Made by a program: the position numbers and the translations under genes. From Echinococcus granulosus (lineage: Eukaryota; Platyhelminthes; Cestoda; Cyclophyllidea; Taeniidae), in assembly GCF_000524195.1 (NCBI RefSeq), contig NW_020170405.1, positions 283,198 through 347,197 of the forward strand: 64,000 nt of DNA, in the 5' to 3' direction. Numbering within the stretch: position 1 is the first letter of the stretch; each line of letters opens with the position of its first letter. Positions 37,495-51,000 of this stretch are shown here, piece after piece. The notes under the pieces are model-generated. The model searched no databases. It was not told where the DNA came from and worked only from the letters and a program-made list of their open reading frames with translations.

Positions 37495-37660
37495 TGTAGC
37501 GTCCCGAGACTCCCTGAAGACGAAAGAAGACACAATACTCGGGCAGAATATATATTCAGCGCAGAGAAGGTGTCTGGGCTATTCGCATGGCTCAAAAGGC
37601 CAGCCCACCCAGCGAGGTACAAAGTTGATGCCTATTGTGTGGAGTTCTCCACACCTTTTG
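37495..37660 (-). mobile_element. TRIM-like LTR copy, 3' part unclear
   Basis: Starts TGTAGCGTCCCGAGACTC, then CCTGAAGACGAAAGAAG, ACTCGGGCAGAATATAT and GGCCAGCCCACCCAGCGAGG, the reverse complement of the family LTR. Similarity fades after about 37615, so the right end is approximate. Confidence 0.65.
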
Positions 37661-38152
37661 TAGGCGGGAAAAGAGGTAACGTAAATATTTTGTGAAATGT
37701 TCATGGCGGTTTTCCCATATTTGAATAAAATGGGAAATAGATGTTGCCATTTTTGATTGTACTATCAAGTGTTTTGACCACTAAATGTCACAAAATGCAG
37801 TGGTACCTCGGGTTGGGTTGAACTGTACATTTAGCTGCTTTATCTGACTCTGCCACTGACTGTCGGTGCTAGATAATAGCATGTCATTTACGTAGGCCTT
37901 ACAAATTGTAAAATTCGCCATTACATTAGTTAACAAAAATGAAGGTAAGGGGTAATTTTCCTCACATTTTTATTCAAAAGATGGCAAGTAAATGTAGACA
38001 ATTGGACTTATTTGAGCTCAAGGTGTGCAAGCGTCAAATAGGAGGTTTTGTTGTCTAGACTGTTATCTTTTTTGTCAAATCGGGCGTAAACACACTTAAA
38101 GTGATGTAAATCAGTCGTGGATCACTCGATGCATGACTTCAAAAGTGACTAG

Positions 38153-38290
38153 TGTAAAACTTTAATTGTTTGGTGACTCTCGGTTTTGGTAGCGGGCCAC
38201 TTTGCGCTCCGCCGCCGCTGTACCTCCTTCAGGCCATACCAGTAGCCGGTAGGTCTTCTTTTGTCGTCAAGGCAGTCTCGGGTGGCTACA
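38153..38290 (+). mobile_element. TRIM-like LTR copy, internally deleted
   Basis: Begins TGTAAAAC and ends GGCTACA. It contains CGGTTTTGGTAGCGGGCCACTT and GCCATACCAGTAGCC-type blocks of the family and is 138 bp long. The flanks ACTAG and ACTAC (4 of 5 identical) could be a decayed target-site duplication of a solo LTR. Confidence 0.65.
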
Positions 38291-38740
38291 ACTACGACAA
38301 CTAAATGAGCCCACGACATTTTTAAAAAGCACCCCTTAAAATATTTTAAAATATCAGGATTCTGGACTCCTTCAAACGAAGAAAAAGTCTACTGTTATTG
38401 ACAAAATCCACTATATGTCCACCATCCAAGTGAATATGCCACATTGAAATGAGGCGAACAATTATCTAATATAATAGCTTTTAAAAAAAGGTAAAGAAGG
38501 ATTTGGAAATAAGTCAAACTTCCTACAAACCCTTGATTAATCCCTCTTCAAAGTGCTTTAATTAATCTCTGATAAGTAGTTAATGTCTACATAACAGTGA
38601 CGTAACAATGTTAGAAGTGGAGAGGTATTATAAAACCTCCATAAAAACGATTTTATTCAGAAAAAGTGGTAGAAGCGAGTTCTTAATTAAAGCAGCTACA
38701 CGCCCATGTGCATTCCACACTGTGACGCGTAAGTATGGTT

Positions 38741-38840
38741 NNNNNNNNNNNNNNNNNNNNNNNNNNNNNNNNNNNNNNNNNNNNNNNNNNNNNNNNNNNN
38801 NNNNNNNNNNNNNNNNNNNNNNNNNNNNNNNNNNNNNNNN
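38741..38840. other. Assembly gap (100 N)
   Basis: Exactly 100 N, a conventional placeholder, so the true distance is unknown. Confidence 1.
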
Positions 38841-39550
38841 AGCACTTTTTAAATAAGTGTATTCTCAGTACATTCTTCAAAACATCTGGAACTCGAGCCT
38901 CTTTGTAAAGCACAAAAAGCTGGCAATCCGGTGAATAGAGCCGTTGCGTACTCATCCCTCAAATGGAATAATGGGATGACTGCCTTCAAAATCACTCCAA
39001 AAACTCTTGGAGAGGGGAGTTCAGAGCCAAAGCCTCCACATTATTTAATATCTTCCTCAAAATTGGTTTGTTAATCTATGGAGAAGGAGAAGAGTGCAAC
39101 ACCAGGTGGTAATGCCATTTACGAGAAAAATCCGCTCTGTCTGGGCCTGTTAATGTGTACATAATAGTCTCCAACTGTGACTTGTCCTGCCAACTAATCC
39201 TCGCGTGTTCATGATGAATGCACCAAGGCAGGAGCGGGATTAACTACTCTGTTTTTCATTTACAGCCGGTGTGGTGTAGAGTCGGCATTAAAAGGTGAAA
39301 TGCTCTCACCATCTGCTGTATGGCCTCACCCACTTTGACGGACAGTGTTTGTCAAGTGTTGGTCGGTCGGTAGGCAACCGTCTGTTGGCTGCGTCTCGTG
39401 TAATGGTGTGCGCTGTCCACGCGTGAGTGAGGAGGAGCTGCGCAGCGGACTAGGCGATGAGGTGAATGTGCATGTCTGTCTGCCTGTGTGTGTCAACAGG
39501 GTGATTGCACACGCCGATTCACATTGGGTGCTGGATTAGCGCCTGGAAGC

Positions 39551-39564
39551 ACACACACACACAC
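39551..39564. repeat. (AC)n microsatellite
   Basis: Perfect dinucleotide run of about seven AC units in non-coding sequence. Confidence 0.9.
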
Positions 39565-42500
39565 GCACTTCAGGGATTGAAAGAGCTTGTCGCTCAATTA
39601 AAAGCCGCAGCCCAATATTGGCGGCGTTACCGCATTTCAAGTGAGTAATGGCGACTGGATCCGTACTTTTGCACGGCACACCCATGCATTTTTGACGATT
39701 CCCAGTTCATGTGATCGCCTGCTGAAATGTTTCACTGTGACGGGGGGGAGAATGGGGGTTCAAACATTCTGCGCAATTCAACGCAGAATGTTCGCTTGCA
39801 TTTGCAATTGGTCCACCCAGTCATTTCAGATTTTCTGATACCGATCCTCCAAACTCATGTGCTTCAAAGTTTTACACAGTGGTTTAATGTCAGCGTCTAG
39901 AACGACTATGAAGTTGTCTGTTTTTGTTAGCTTTATGAGGACAAATTAAGATGTTACAATTGTAATTTACCACTCATTTAACCCACCTTTTATCTTGTCA
40001 GACATAATAGAAGAGAGCGTAGCCCTGGAATTTTTTACTTAAAATAGTCATTTCTGATTCATTAATACGACCTTAAGATGCAATGTGAGAGATTGGGAAC
40101 GAGGAGGCGAAAAATCCAAGTGGAGTAACCTACTGAGTACGTGCCATCCCATTTTCTATGCAAACAAGACTTTTGTGTCTCAAAGTTCTAGAGAACTTAG
40201 CTTTAAAAGCCGCAATCAACCGAAGGGACTTTAATGGTCTAAGCTCATATATTATCTTGGTTTTAGAGTGATTGGAAATTTCACCTGGGATAGATATTAA
40301 ACTGCTCGACCTTCGCTTGAATTTTCGAGAATCACGTAAAACAACAATCCAAAAGTTACGTAAATTCGACAGTAAAGGTTAAAAGAGTCACCCATACAAG
40401 GTCTTGTCAAATGTAGCGTCAGAACCTAAGGTTATCAGGTGCTAGAGCAAACCTGTATTCCTGAATAAGTAATACTAGGTTATTCAAACTGCCGCCTTGC
40501 TTGCATCATACAACCGAACCTGACACTTACAAGTCGCACCACCCAACATCGAAAGATGTAGTTGATTAACCCAAGGATTGGTCGATAAATGCACTGTGAT
40601 TAAAATAAATAGCGGAATCGGGGAGAAACGGTTTTAGGGCTACAAAGGAAAGCTAACATGATCCTCATTTGTGATCGACCGCAGAATTTGGTGATCAACT
40701 CGTCAGTAGGTGATCTCAACACCTAAAAATTATTCTAAATTTACTCTCTTATTAACGCCCTACAAGCTGTCAACAAACTTCTAAGTCAAGTCCTTCGAGG
40801 TCACCCAGTTGATTGGACAGAAAATATCACCAAAAATTATCTCAAATCAATTTTAAAGGACTAAACAGAAAATAACTCACTTTTCCCACCGGAATTGTTA
40901 GTACCCTATTTGTCTCTAGAATGTATGACTGGCCTTTTACTGTGCACGCACCTTTGAATATCGACCTAAATTTTTGACTAAACAAAATCATGTGCTTCAA
41001 AATTTGAGGACTGCCATTGGGAGATGGAAATTTTTTAGGAATGAGCCCACCTCTGTGATAGTCATCACATTTCACACACCCATACACACACAGCATTGCA
41101 CGGGTTAATCGGGCTGAAGCAATTTGGCAAGATGCTCAACCTGCAGACCTTGAGATCTCTTTTGTGCATCCTTACCAAGCCTCGGAACACACCCATGGCA
41201 TTTTGGGTGTACTCTATCAAATTTAATTAGTCTTTGTTAAAGGGCAGTTTCTGTCACATTGGCGGCGGGCATTCAAAAGTTTGGTTACATGATCTCCCTT
41301 GAAAAGTAATATGGCCCTAAAGATAGGAAGGAATAATACGCAATGGCCACAACGAAGCGACCACTTGTACTTTGTTACGGGTGGTATACCACTCACCAAA
41401 GTGTACGCTTAAGCAATAGCCACAAGATGACATAAATTTAGAGAGAAATAGGGGTCTGAAAATAAGAAGGTGAGGATCAAATTCTCGTTGATTTGGATTA
41501 TTTTGTTTGAATTCAGCAATCCACTTGTTTATTGGTATTAAGAAACACTGGTGACAGTTGACAAACTGCTTTTAAATCACTTCAAAGCGAGCATGCTCAG
41601 AAGCGGTGATTTCGTAATCCGCGACATTTGTCTGAGTACAACGGTTTTGTTTTTTTAAAAAAAATATGGTTAATATTTTTAATTTGGTAAAAATGTGGGT
41701 CAAAAAATTCATGATTAGTAACGGATTATGTCTGGACTCCGAGGTACATGATGTAGTACTTTCAATTCAGTTTCTTACAACGCCAACAACAATTTCTTTT
41801 AATTTTTCTCAACTAGATCGACCCATGACTACTACCTGCTAACAATCCTGTTAAGAAGAAAAAAAGACAGATCGGTGTTGTGATGATTAAGTTCCACGTT
41901 TCTACACAGAATTCGGTTACTACTTCATCGTTGTGCGGGGTAAGGCTTTCACTCGTCAGACGATGGTACATTTCACCATACGCGTTTCCAAAAGACTCCA
42001 GTATAGCACCACGGCAGCAGAAGATGAGGCTCGTTCTGTGATATTCCAGTCAGGCGTATCAAGCACCCTAGTTAACTATCACTAAAATGTGGAATAACTA
42101 CACCACAAAAGAATGGACCAAGGGCCTCAGCTATCAGACGACTTTAGTAAGCTGGCCTCTTTCAATCATTGCCAATGTTCGCAATGAAGTTCACATCCAA
42201 AAGTGAAATAACTCCTTCGATCTCAAATGGAGTTTTAAATGTATACTTGCCAGCCCAATGTAAAGACACTTTCGGAGGAACTCCGTTGTAAAACTTGTGT
42301 GGATTGGTCGCAATGAAAGGGTTGCTACTTACTAGGGTTGGGTAGTGCAAATAAGTAATTTCTATTGCTTCTGAGATTTGATAAATAAGGGAAGGGTGAT
42401 GTTCCATTATCCATGTCGGACCTCATTTTATCTTTATTTGGTTTTATCGTCACACACAGAATCATATATGATGTCGAATGTGCTTTACCAGTGGATATTA

Positions 42501-43369
42501 TGCGTTTCATCGAACTGGTGTCAGGTCGTTTGATGACATCAGTGCTGAAGAATGCGCCTTAACGCTAAATGTGCCTACAAGAACTGGTTAGATTTAGTAA
42601 AAATCTGCTATAGATATGAGTGACAGGAGGCAAAAAATAAAACTGTCATTGCTTGGAGAACTATTGGCTGTACTTTATTTTTTTGGGAGGGGTGCATAGA
42701 GTGTGTCAGCCACGTCAAAACGCCGATTCTGTCACAATGGTAGGGAATGCCAGATGCGTAATAAATGCTCGCATGGCGCTTGAACTACTTTTATGAAAGA
42801 GTGTAAATTGCAAATAGGATTAATCGTTTAATTACATCTAGCGAGAGGTCTTTTTAAAATGCACAAATTCACTTATATTGTGAGAAGTTGACAGTGCTTA
42901 AAGCAAGCTCAACAAAGTGCGGACAAATAGTCCATCAGTGCCTTTAAATTACAGACTAAAATGCTTAGGCTATCTGAGGAAAGACGTTTGAAAATGGTAA
43001 AAAGGCACGACTTCTCCTATTTTTACTACTATACCTATAAATTTCAGTGATCCATAAAACATAAGAAGGTACTAGGGAAACTGGCCGATAGAATAATATT
43101 TTCACTAGTACTGGAGATGAAAACACATATTTGAGAGTTTTTAGCCTCAAATTAAACCGAAGCCCAAGATGCTTGTGGCTCTTCAAGAACTGAAACAACA
43201 GCTGATTACATCACCCCTGAAATATCACACCACCTTCGAATCGTGTTTTTGCCGAGTATTTTATGAATTTGTATGCATTTCAAGGGATCAGTTTATCATG
43301 AGAGTATTTTGCATTAGTATAATATTCTAGTTAACTTTGAGTTCAATGACGTAGACGCTTCGGTCAATG

Positions 43370-43489
43370 CTAGTTATTGTTCCACTCCGTTCTTTGGCAT
43401 GGTCTCCGGATCACGCCAATAGCCTCCCAGTTCTTTTACGCGTTAGCAAAGTGGATACATCCGCATCACTTTTGGGTGCAAAGACTACA
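43370..43489 (+). mobile_element. Possible degenerate TRIM-like LTR
   Basis: The block GGTCTCCGGATCACGCCAAT and the following AGCC matches about 19 of 24 positions of the family block GGCCTCCGGGCCATGCCAGT-AGCC. The segment ends near a CTACA. Start and end are uncertain. Confidence 0.35.
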
Positions 43490-43969
43490 GTGGAGCGGCA
43501 GGATATTACATTTTAAGTGGAATCCGCCCTTTTTATAAGATGAATATTGTTCTACTTTTAAAAAAGCTAACAGTTGGGGGCATTAGTAGGCTGGTATAAG
43601 ATACAAATACAGGAATTAAAAATACAGCTAACGAGACCTATGGGTTTCGCAAAACGGCAGGCAGCAAAACCGAAATGCGGAATCATTTTGTTCTGAGAAG
43701 AAATTATCCAGATTTAACTTTTAGAAATACGATATCATATTGAGTCGTCCATCTAAAAGTAGTCAAATTCTGCCTGAAAAAATGCCAAGTTTAAGCAAAC
43801 CAACGTAATGCTTACGTTTGAATTTCAAAATACAAAATGTGTCTAGGAAATCCAATAAAAAAAATACACTACCAGGTTAAGCTGGCAACCACGATAAGCA
43901 CCTAATACCAATTTTGTTTAGATTGTCCCTGCAGAAGGAGCGTGTTTGGAGTTTTTGCGTGCACTGAAG

Positions 43970-46412
43970 ATGAAGCGCGATAAAGCGAAGCAGTTGAAGG
44001 AAGCTAAAGATGCCATTAAAAGACAAACGCTAGCGGACAACAAGACGACGAATTCGGAACATTCAGAAGAGCGAACTTCTCCAACAAACGACCACTTTCC
44101 TGGCACAGAGCCCATGCTAAGTCACAAATTTGCGGATCTACCCATCTCCGAACCAGTAAAGAGGGCATTGAATGACATGGGTCTTACCAAAATGACAGAA
44201 ATTCAGTGGAAATGTATACCACATTTACTTGAGTGCAGAGATGTTATGGCGTCTGCGAAAACGGGGAGCGGCAAAACTCTTGCTTTCCTAATCCCGGTTG
44301 TTGAACTTATTCGGAAATTGGGCATGCAAAGTCGCAATGGGACTGGTGCTGTCATCATTTCTCCTACACGCGAGCTCAGTCTTCAGATTTACAGTGTACT
44401 AAAGGAGCTTACGGCTCACACGCAAATTCGTATCGGCCTAATCATGGGTGGCAGTAACCGGCAGGCCGAAGCCCAAAATTTACAGAAGGGTGTCACTATC
44501 CTTGTAGCAACTCCAGGCAGACTTCTTGACCACCTGGTTAATACTGAGAATTTCCTTAGGCACAATCTGAAGGTCTTAGTAATCGACGAGGCGGATCGTT
44601 TACTAGATATTGGTTTTGAACTGGAAATGGAGCAAATTATCCGTCTGCTACCAAAAGATCGACAATCCATCTTTTTCTCGGCTACGCTAAATGAGAAAAC
44701 ACATAAACTTGCCAAGTCTGCATTGAAGGCGAACTGCATTATGATTGGAGTGGAGGAGCGGTCTGAGGCAACTGTAGAAACACTCGAACAAGGCTATATT
44801 GTCTGTAATCCCACCACAAAATTTTCTCTGCTTTACACTTTTCTCAAACGTAATAGAAACAAGAAGGTGTGCTTTATGTTTCCAGTGCTTTTTGAATGAT
44901 TTTGAGAATCGGGACGTTTAGTGTTGAATTTCTTCTTTTTTAGATCATGGTCTTCATGTCAGCGTGCATGGAAGTGAAGTTCTATTACGAATTGCTAAAT
45001 TTCATCGATATGCCAGTTCAGGCAATTCATGGACGCCAGAAGCAGGCCAAACGAACCAGCACCTTCTTAAGTTTTGTCAAGGCTCAAAGTGCAGTGCTTC
45101 TCTGCACAGATGTGGGTGCTCGTGGTCTGGATATCCCTGAGGTCTGTTTATATCCGGTTTTTTTTCAACGAAATTGTTTTTTTTTTTCAATGAGTCCTAG
45201 GTCAGGATCTAGGATAAAACTGGTTTTACTTATCTTCTAGGCTTTTTAGTTAACGATTGTATTTTTGGGCAGGTTACTATGTTACGTGTATGCAATGTTT
45301 CGAGCTCCATGTGGTCATAATTTCTTACTTTGTGGCCGGTAGAATTAATCTCATTGGTGTCTTCCTCTCAGTTACTATCGTCTCTTGAATGTTTTAAATT
45401 CATTAATAGGGCGTGGGCAAAACGGGCTTTGCGTTTTTACGCCGAAATGCACACATATATGTACATATTTTAGCTACACGGCAGTAACTAATGTTCTTCA
45501 TGTTGCTATTTTTTGGTCAAATCACATCCGTTAACTGTATGTAATGATATGAGTAATCTCTTTAAGGGAATTTTGGGCTATGGACGTTCGTGACTATTCG
45601 TAACGAAAGGGAAGATCAGATCCGGCTTAGTTTAAATGTTTTAGGAATTTATTGCTATCCTCTATGAACTATTTTGGCTTTTTCAAAATTGTATCTGGCT
45701 TGGGTTGAATGTGTTTGAAAGGGTGAAGTTGGCGTCCATTTCAACAGGGACGACAGGTTTTTTCAATGAAGTTTACAGTTTCCTACTGATTAATAAGCAG
45801 GATATCTTTGTCATCCGTATCAATTGTCTTTGCTACTATTTGCTAGTTCTTTTATAACAGCAATGTTGTGCTTGTCGTATTACGCGATGTACTGACTTGG
45901 ATGTGTAATCTCAATAGGTGGACTGGATTGTACAGTTCGATCCACCGGATGACCCGAAGGACTATATTCATCGTGTTGGTCGAACTGCTCGCGCTGGCAA
46001 ATCGGGGAACGCTCTTCTCATGCTCCGCCCCCATGAACTTGGATTTCTAGATGTTCTGCGCAGCTCAAAAGTCATTCCAGTTGAGTACGAGGTGGCGGCG
46101 GGCAAGGTGGCTGACGTACAGCCAGCGTTGGAGAAGCTTATTTCCTCTAACTACTTTCTGGCGAACTCGGCGCAAGAGGCTTTCAAGGGCATTGTTAGGT
46201 CTTACAACTCCTCTAAGCTCTCTTGCTTCAATGTCAACGAACTGGATTTGGCAGCTCTGGCTAAGACTTGTGGTCTCCAGATCGTTCCCAAAGTGGATTT
46301 GGGAGTAGAGCCATCGAAGAAGTTTGATATGAAACGAATGAAGCGGAAGGCCTTTGGAGCTGCGGCCGTGGGAGCCGCAAAGAAAACCAAGTTCTATAAA
46401 CACCTTAGGTAG
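43970..46412 (+). CDS. DDX18: ATP-dependent RNA helicase DDX18 (Has1)
   Basis: DEAD-box helicase of the nucleolus, needed for 60S ribosomal subunit biogenesis. Exons 43970-44866, 44944-45141 and 45918-46412 have introns of 77 and 776 bp, all phase 0, giving 529 aa. Motifs: Q-motif region [14 protein letters not shown] with EIQ near residue 78, motif I AKTGSGKT (96-103), [28 protein letters not shown] (206-209), SAT (237-239), [46 protein letters not shown] and [10 protein letters not shown]. The phrases [19 protein letters not shown] and FDPPDDPK are those of DDX18/Has1. The C-terminus carries the family's FNVNELDL and a Lys-rich tail. The start at 43970 is the first ATG in frame after acceptor-like AGs; the open frame extends upstream (LEFLRALK), so an upstream N-terminal exon is possible. 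Confidence 0.95.
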
Positions 46413-48040
46413 TTGACATGCATAGTGCGTTTTAATTGTACATATGAAATTCCAAATACACTGTGTAATCATTACTAGGTGTCGCCTGTACCGTAGGTTT
46501 AGGGTGTTTATCATTGGACCGCGCGTTGTTTTGATTTTTCGCGGGGAGGGCGTTGGTCTCGGTTGCAGTCAAGTCCCGAGTGCTGTTCTTCACCAACATC
46601 CTTGAAGATGGCCTGTGGTCTGTGAAGCATGATTCGGTTGTTGTAGAAATTGGGTCCTCTTTGGTGCTCGAGGTGGGCATTAGCGACGATTTCTTTAGCA
46701 TCATGGTGCGGTGTGGAGCTGCTCACAAAACATGGGGTATTCAGGGGGGTTATAAGATCGTGATTTGTTTTGAAACTAGTGCTTGTGATGCAATCACAAA
46801 GTGGGAGGTGAAATCTTTTACAATGTAGTCTCATCTGGTTTTGAGTGCCGCTTTCAGCAATAGCTCTGCTCTTATGTATTGACCATCGTAAAGGGATCAG
46901 ATATAACAGAACTGTCCAAGATACGGACCACATGGTAATTATCCATCACTTTGGGAGGACTTTTGAATTTCATGATAGCTTTGTACCGAATAAATTCCAT
47001 TAAGTTAGTTTGTAAATTTGCCTTGCAGTATGCACCGAAGAATGCCTGCAAGACATTATAAAGTGGAGTGATGTTTGCCCAACCGAGTGATTAACAAATC
47101 TTGAGATTTTCGAAATTGTGGTGAAATTTGGGCCTTAAGGAAATCATACATGGTCAAGGCATCTAAAATTTCCTGTAAGCTAGTATTAGTCTCATTTTTG
47201 CATTCCTCTACTTTATTATGGCCTCAGTGACAACTTGGGGAGCTGTATTGATGATAGCTGCGAGGATAGTTGATTCGCGTGCACGAGTATATTGATTCTA
47301 ATGACTGATTTACCCACTAAAAGTGCCGCATAATAAAGAAAATGGTTGTGGATGGAATAATCTAAAGGACTTGTGGAGCTAAATGCAAATTACCATACAT
47401 ATCAGGCCACGACAGCCATTTTAGGCCGGTCGACACCCATATGGGACTCTCCCAAAACAAAAGTTCTTTTGTGGATTTTTTTGTCCATAACAACCTTTTA
47501 TTACTTTATACAATGTATGGATAATAACGCTGCCATGACATAAACGAATCCAGGAATTGGCATCCGTACGGCCCTATTGAAGCGGTGGAAGCCAGTAGTA
47601 GACGACCTGAGCAGGCATCAAAGCCATCGTAGGGAAGAACAAACCACCCACTAGTCAAGTTCCCCATAAAATGTTAGCAGATAGATTGATAACAATTCTT
47701 GCAATAGGTCAGTATGTGAAAGTTCATCAGACTACTTTTTCTTTTCAGGAAGGTGAGGTATTTACATGATAGAAACGTCTTGTAAACTTTTTGCAGTAAT
47801 AATAAGCGCCAACTAAATAACTAAGTATTTTTGTAGATATTTTTTGTTACATCTTTGACTTGCAAGTAAGAATAATCTAACCTTAAAAATTGTTTTAATG
47901 CACCAGGGTTCCAAACCATAGAAGGGAGCAAGTTCAGCCTTACAGCAAGGATTGGTCTTGGTTTTGGAGGTGGGATGGTTGCTGGAATTTGACGTTACTC
48001 GATATTCCGATTTGACCGCGCTCATACAGATCGACTTATA
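46413..48040. other. Intergenic between DDX18 and the Egalitarian-like gene
   Basis: Contains the DDX18 3' UTR. A Ser/Thr-rich minus-strand ORF of 90 aa (46432-46704) begins with tandem ATGs and runs toward the DDX18 end; it overlaps a plus-strand ORF and has no recognised homology. Nothing else is supported. Confidence 0.4.
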
Positions 48041-51000
48041 ATGTTCGATCAAAGCCACTCAACTGCTCTATTTCTTCTTGAAATTCTCCTAAATCATCAG
48101 GGTCCCATGCACATCTCCGCTCTTTATTTATCATTTCAAGCATCTCTTAGCAATGCACACGGGTATGTCAATCCGTATGGTGTGGCCATGCCGGTGGGCA
48201 ATACATCACTGGCTGAATTTATCAAATTTCTTCAGAGTTTTCCTTCCCTTTTTATAATTGTTGGAAATTACGTTTACCCAACCAGTCAACTGGATTTCGA
48301 GAATGGATCACATATTTTACAACAAAACTTGCCTTATGTTGACCATGCTTGTGCATGTTTGATTCAGTCTGGCTCTGAAGTCTTTCCAGCGACTCCTGTT
48401 ATTCCCGCCTTTGTTGATCCGATTCTTCGTAGAAATACGATGGCTTTATTACAGAATTACTTAATGACTTGTGGATCTCATCGCTATATGCCACTACAAA
48501 GGCTGATGGGCTGTTTATCTTATGTTTCACCTGTCGTACGTGCCGCTTTGCCTAACCTAAAGGCTCTTACTGTTTTTTTGCGTCAATACCCGGAGATTTT
48601 CCATGTAAAAGACGGTATGGTGGGGTTGGCGAAGCCTCGGCGTAATTTTCGACAAGTCTTTCAATCAGATACGGGCGTTGGAAACATTTCTGCAGCTGAT
48701 GACAGTACGGCTGAAGCCCTTAAAATAGAGGCTGTCATTTCAAGCTCCACTGATTTTACCGGCGCCAAAACCATAACACTGCCTGCTTCGGACTTTTCTG
48801 TGATTCTCGTCCTACGACGCATTTTACGGCAAGCAGGTGAAAACGGCCTTCATGTTGCCCTTGTAATCAAACAAATCATTGAGTTTCCATACAACGTCCA
48901 AAAACTTGTCGGTCTTACTCGATTTGAGTTGCATTCTTTTGTTACAAAGTACAGGGAGTTTTTTGACATCCTGCCATTGCTGATTGATGAAAGTCCGTCG
49001 AATGCACAAGACAAACAGGTCGATTTAAAGACTTCCTACAAAATCCCCAAGAGCTTTTGCCTTCGAATAAATGCAGACGCCTTGCATATGCGCTCACGCA
49101 TACTGGATCATTCATCCGGCCGAGGCGGGAACGGGAAGGATGCTTCAAGACTAAAACAGCACGTTGGTCGCGTCTTTCGTGTGGCCAAGTCCTGGGGGAT
49201 CATTGATCTTGGCAACCACGTTCATGTCTTCTTTGACAAGTCTATTTTCCGGAATGTTTCCGATCTACAAAAAGTCTTTCAAGTAAGCCTCATCTCGCCT
49301 CTGTACTTATAACGCATTCCTTATCCATTCAAATTCTAGCTGCCTCATTTTTTGTAGTGTTTAAGTGTTACATGATAATTTGTAAGCCTCGTTATTTATT
49401 CTCTTTTGTTATAGTTCATTTATTGGCCACTGTAGCACGCATTCTTTCCCCTCCCAAAGTCAGTTTAATATTTTTTCGCTTCAGGGACTAAGGTATCAGT
49501 ATATGGGAGAACCTCTGTCTTTATTTTTTCTATGGAGTTTAATCAATGAATGTTTTGTACTAGCCTGTTAAATGTGCTATTTCATCTATTATTTTGTCCT
49601 GTTGGTACACTACCACCTACCTTATGTGTATTTTTGAGTTGGTTCTCCTCCTAAAGATAAAAAATTATTGTTAAGTTATTTTTTATTATTTCCTGTCTCA
49701 GTAGGAACAATAATTGTTGTGAGCACCAGTCTTACTGCCTTTTTGAAAATTCGCCTAATTTGGGCAAATATTCATCCTGCTTTACTTATAAGTTTTGACT
49801 TAATTCTGTATTAGCTTTGAATTTGTATCTGATAAAATCGTACGCCATTTACGCTTGTGCCTATCTATCTCTGAAGCATTGTAAGCGATATTTTTCATGA
49901 AATTTTTAAGCTGCCTGACCTTGTCAGCCGGTAAGAAAGGCGACCGATTTCCTGGTGCCGTTCCACTATGCCGAGCACAGCGAACCAAAGTCGCATCTTT
50001 ATTAATCCGATTGAAAATCTGAGAGCTCAATTATTTTATTGGGGGCAATGCTTATGCCCGTTAACTGTCGAAATACTTTTCATCATTTGTAATAACGTGG
50101 TGTCATCACGCCAATTTCCAGTTTTTACTAATTTTTACATGCAGGAGAAGTTGATTACTTGATTTATTTCATTCCTGATTCCACAGTTTGACATAAGTCA
50201 AGTCACATTTCGAATCAGTCTTTTCTGGTACTCTAAGATAAGAATGGCTGTACTGTTTCCCGTTTTGTTGGAATTTAATGTTACACTTTTTACTTTTTTG
50301 AAGACATTTCCTAGGCGTGATACCTGAAATCCTGGTTTCCGTAAGGTTTGAAATGCAAATTTCTGGGTCAGTTTTTCCTCAAACAAACGCTTATTCATTG
50401 TGCTTTTAAAAAAGGAATATCTATGTTTTTTTACTTAACCTTCGATTCTGTGGCTGCGTGAACTCAGATGGTAATACTTGCTGGGATAAATAACTTGACG
50501 ACTACGCCTTATTTGTCAATTAAGAAACCGTAAAACTTACTTAAAATGGTCTAAATTATTAGCGTTAGTCTTATAGATTTCATTTGCTGTCAATGGCCCA
50601 TCTAGTCTTTTCCTCTTGTACACAGTCAGTGTAGGCCTACTTGAAAATCTTTTTGACAATAGGATCAACATGAACTTGCAAATTAAATGAAATGGCGGAT
50701 TTTCCTCCAATTTGCTGTAAACGCACAATTTCCTTGCTCACCACTGTAGCCTCTAACACTTGAACGTTAGTAGCATGTTATCTCATCAAGGCTTGCTTCC
50801 TCCTTTTGTTGAGCTTCATACAGTCATCAATTTGGGAATGTCTCCTATGCTTTAGCCTCTAAAACTGGTTGGAGAGCAGCATTTTTTTCTGGTGATTGTA
50901 ATGTGCCAATCAGTTGATTTGTAAGCCACTATTCAAGGTAAAAATCGACGACATTTGATAGCCTTTAAACGAAGAGTGCTGTTTGTTGGTGAGGCGTTTA

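Larger units (their letters stand above)
37129..38740. other. Intergenic with LTR fragments, up to the assembly gap
   Basis: Upstream of CNT copy 2. Two TRIM-like LTR copies in opposite orientation are listed separately. No recognised gene. An acceptor AG at 37130-37129 starts the first recognised CNT copy 2 exon. Confidence 0.4.
38841..43969. other. Intergenic, no recognised gene
   Basis: About 5 kb with short ORFs only. On the minus strand an open stretch ends in a GTGAGT donor at about 40878 (peptide ending NRVLTIPVGK) and might be an exon. Another minus ORF at 42162-42407 looks protein-like but is unrecognised. A (CA)n run lies at 39551-39564. Possible upstream exons of DDX18 would also fall here. 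Confidence 0.4.

Noticed and set aside
43970..46412. DDX47 or DDX49 identity
   Set aside because: [14 protein letters not shown] and [14 protein letters not shown] are DDX18/Has1-specific phrases.
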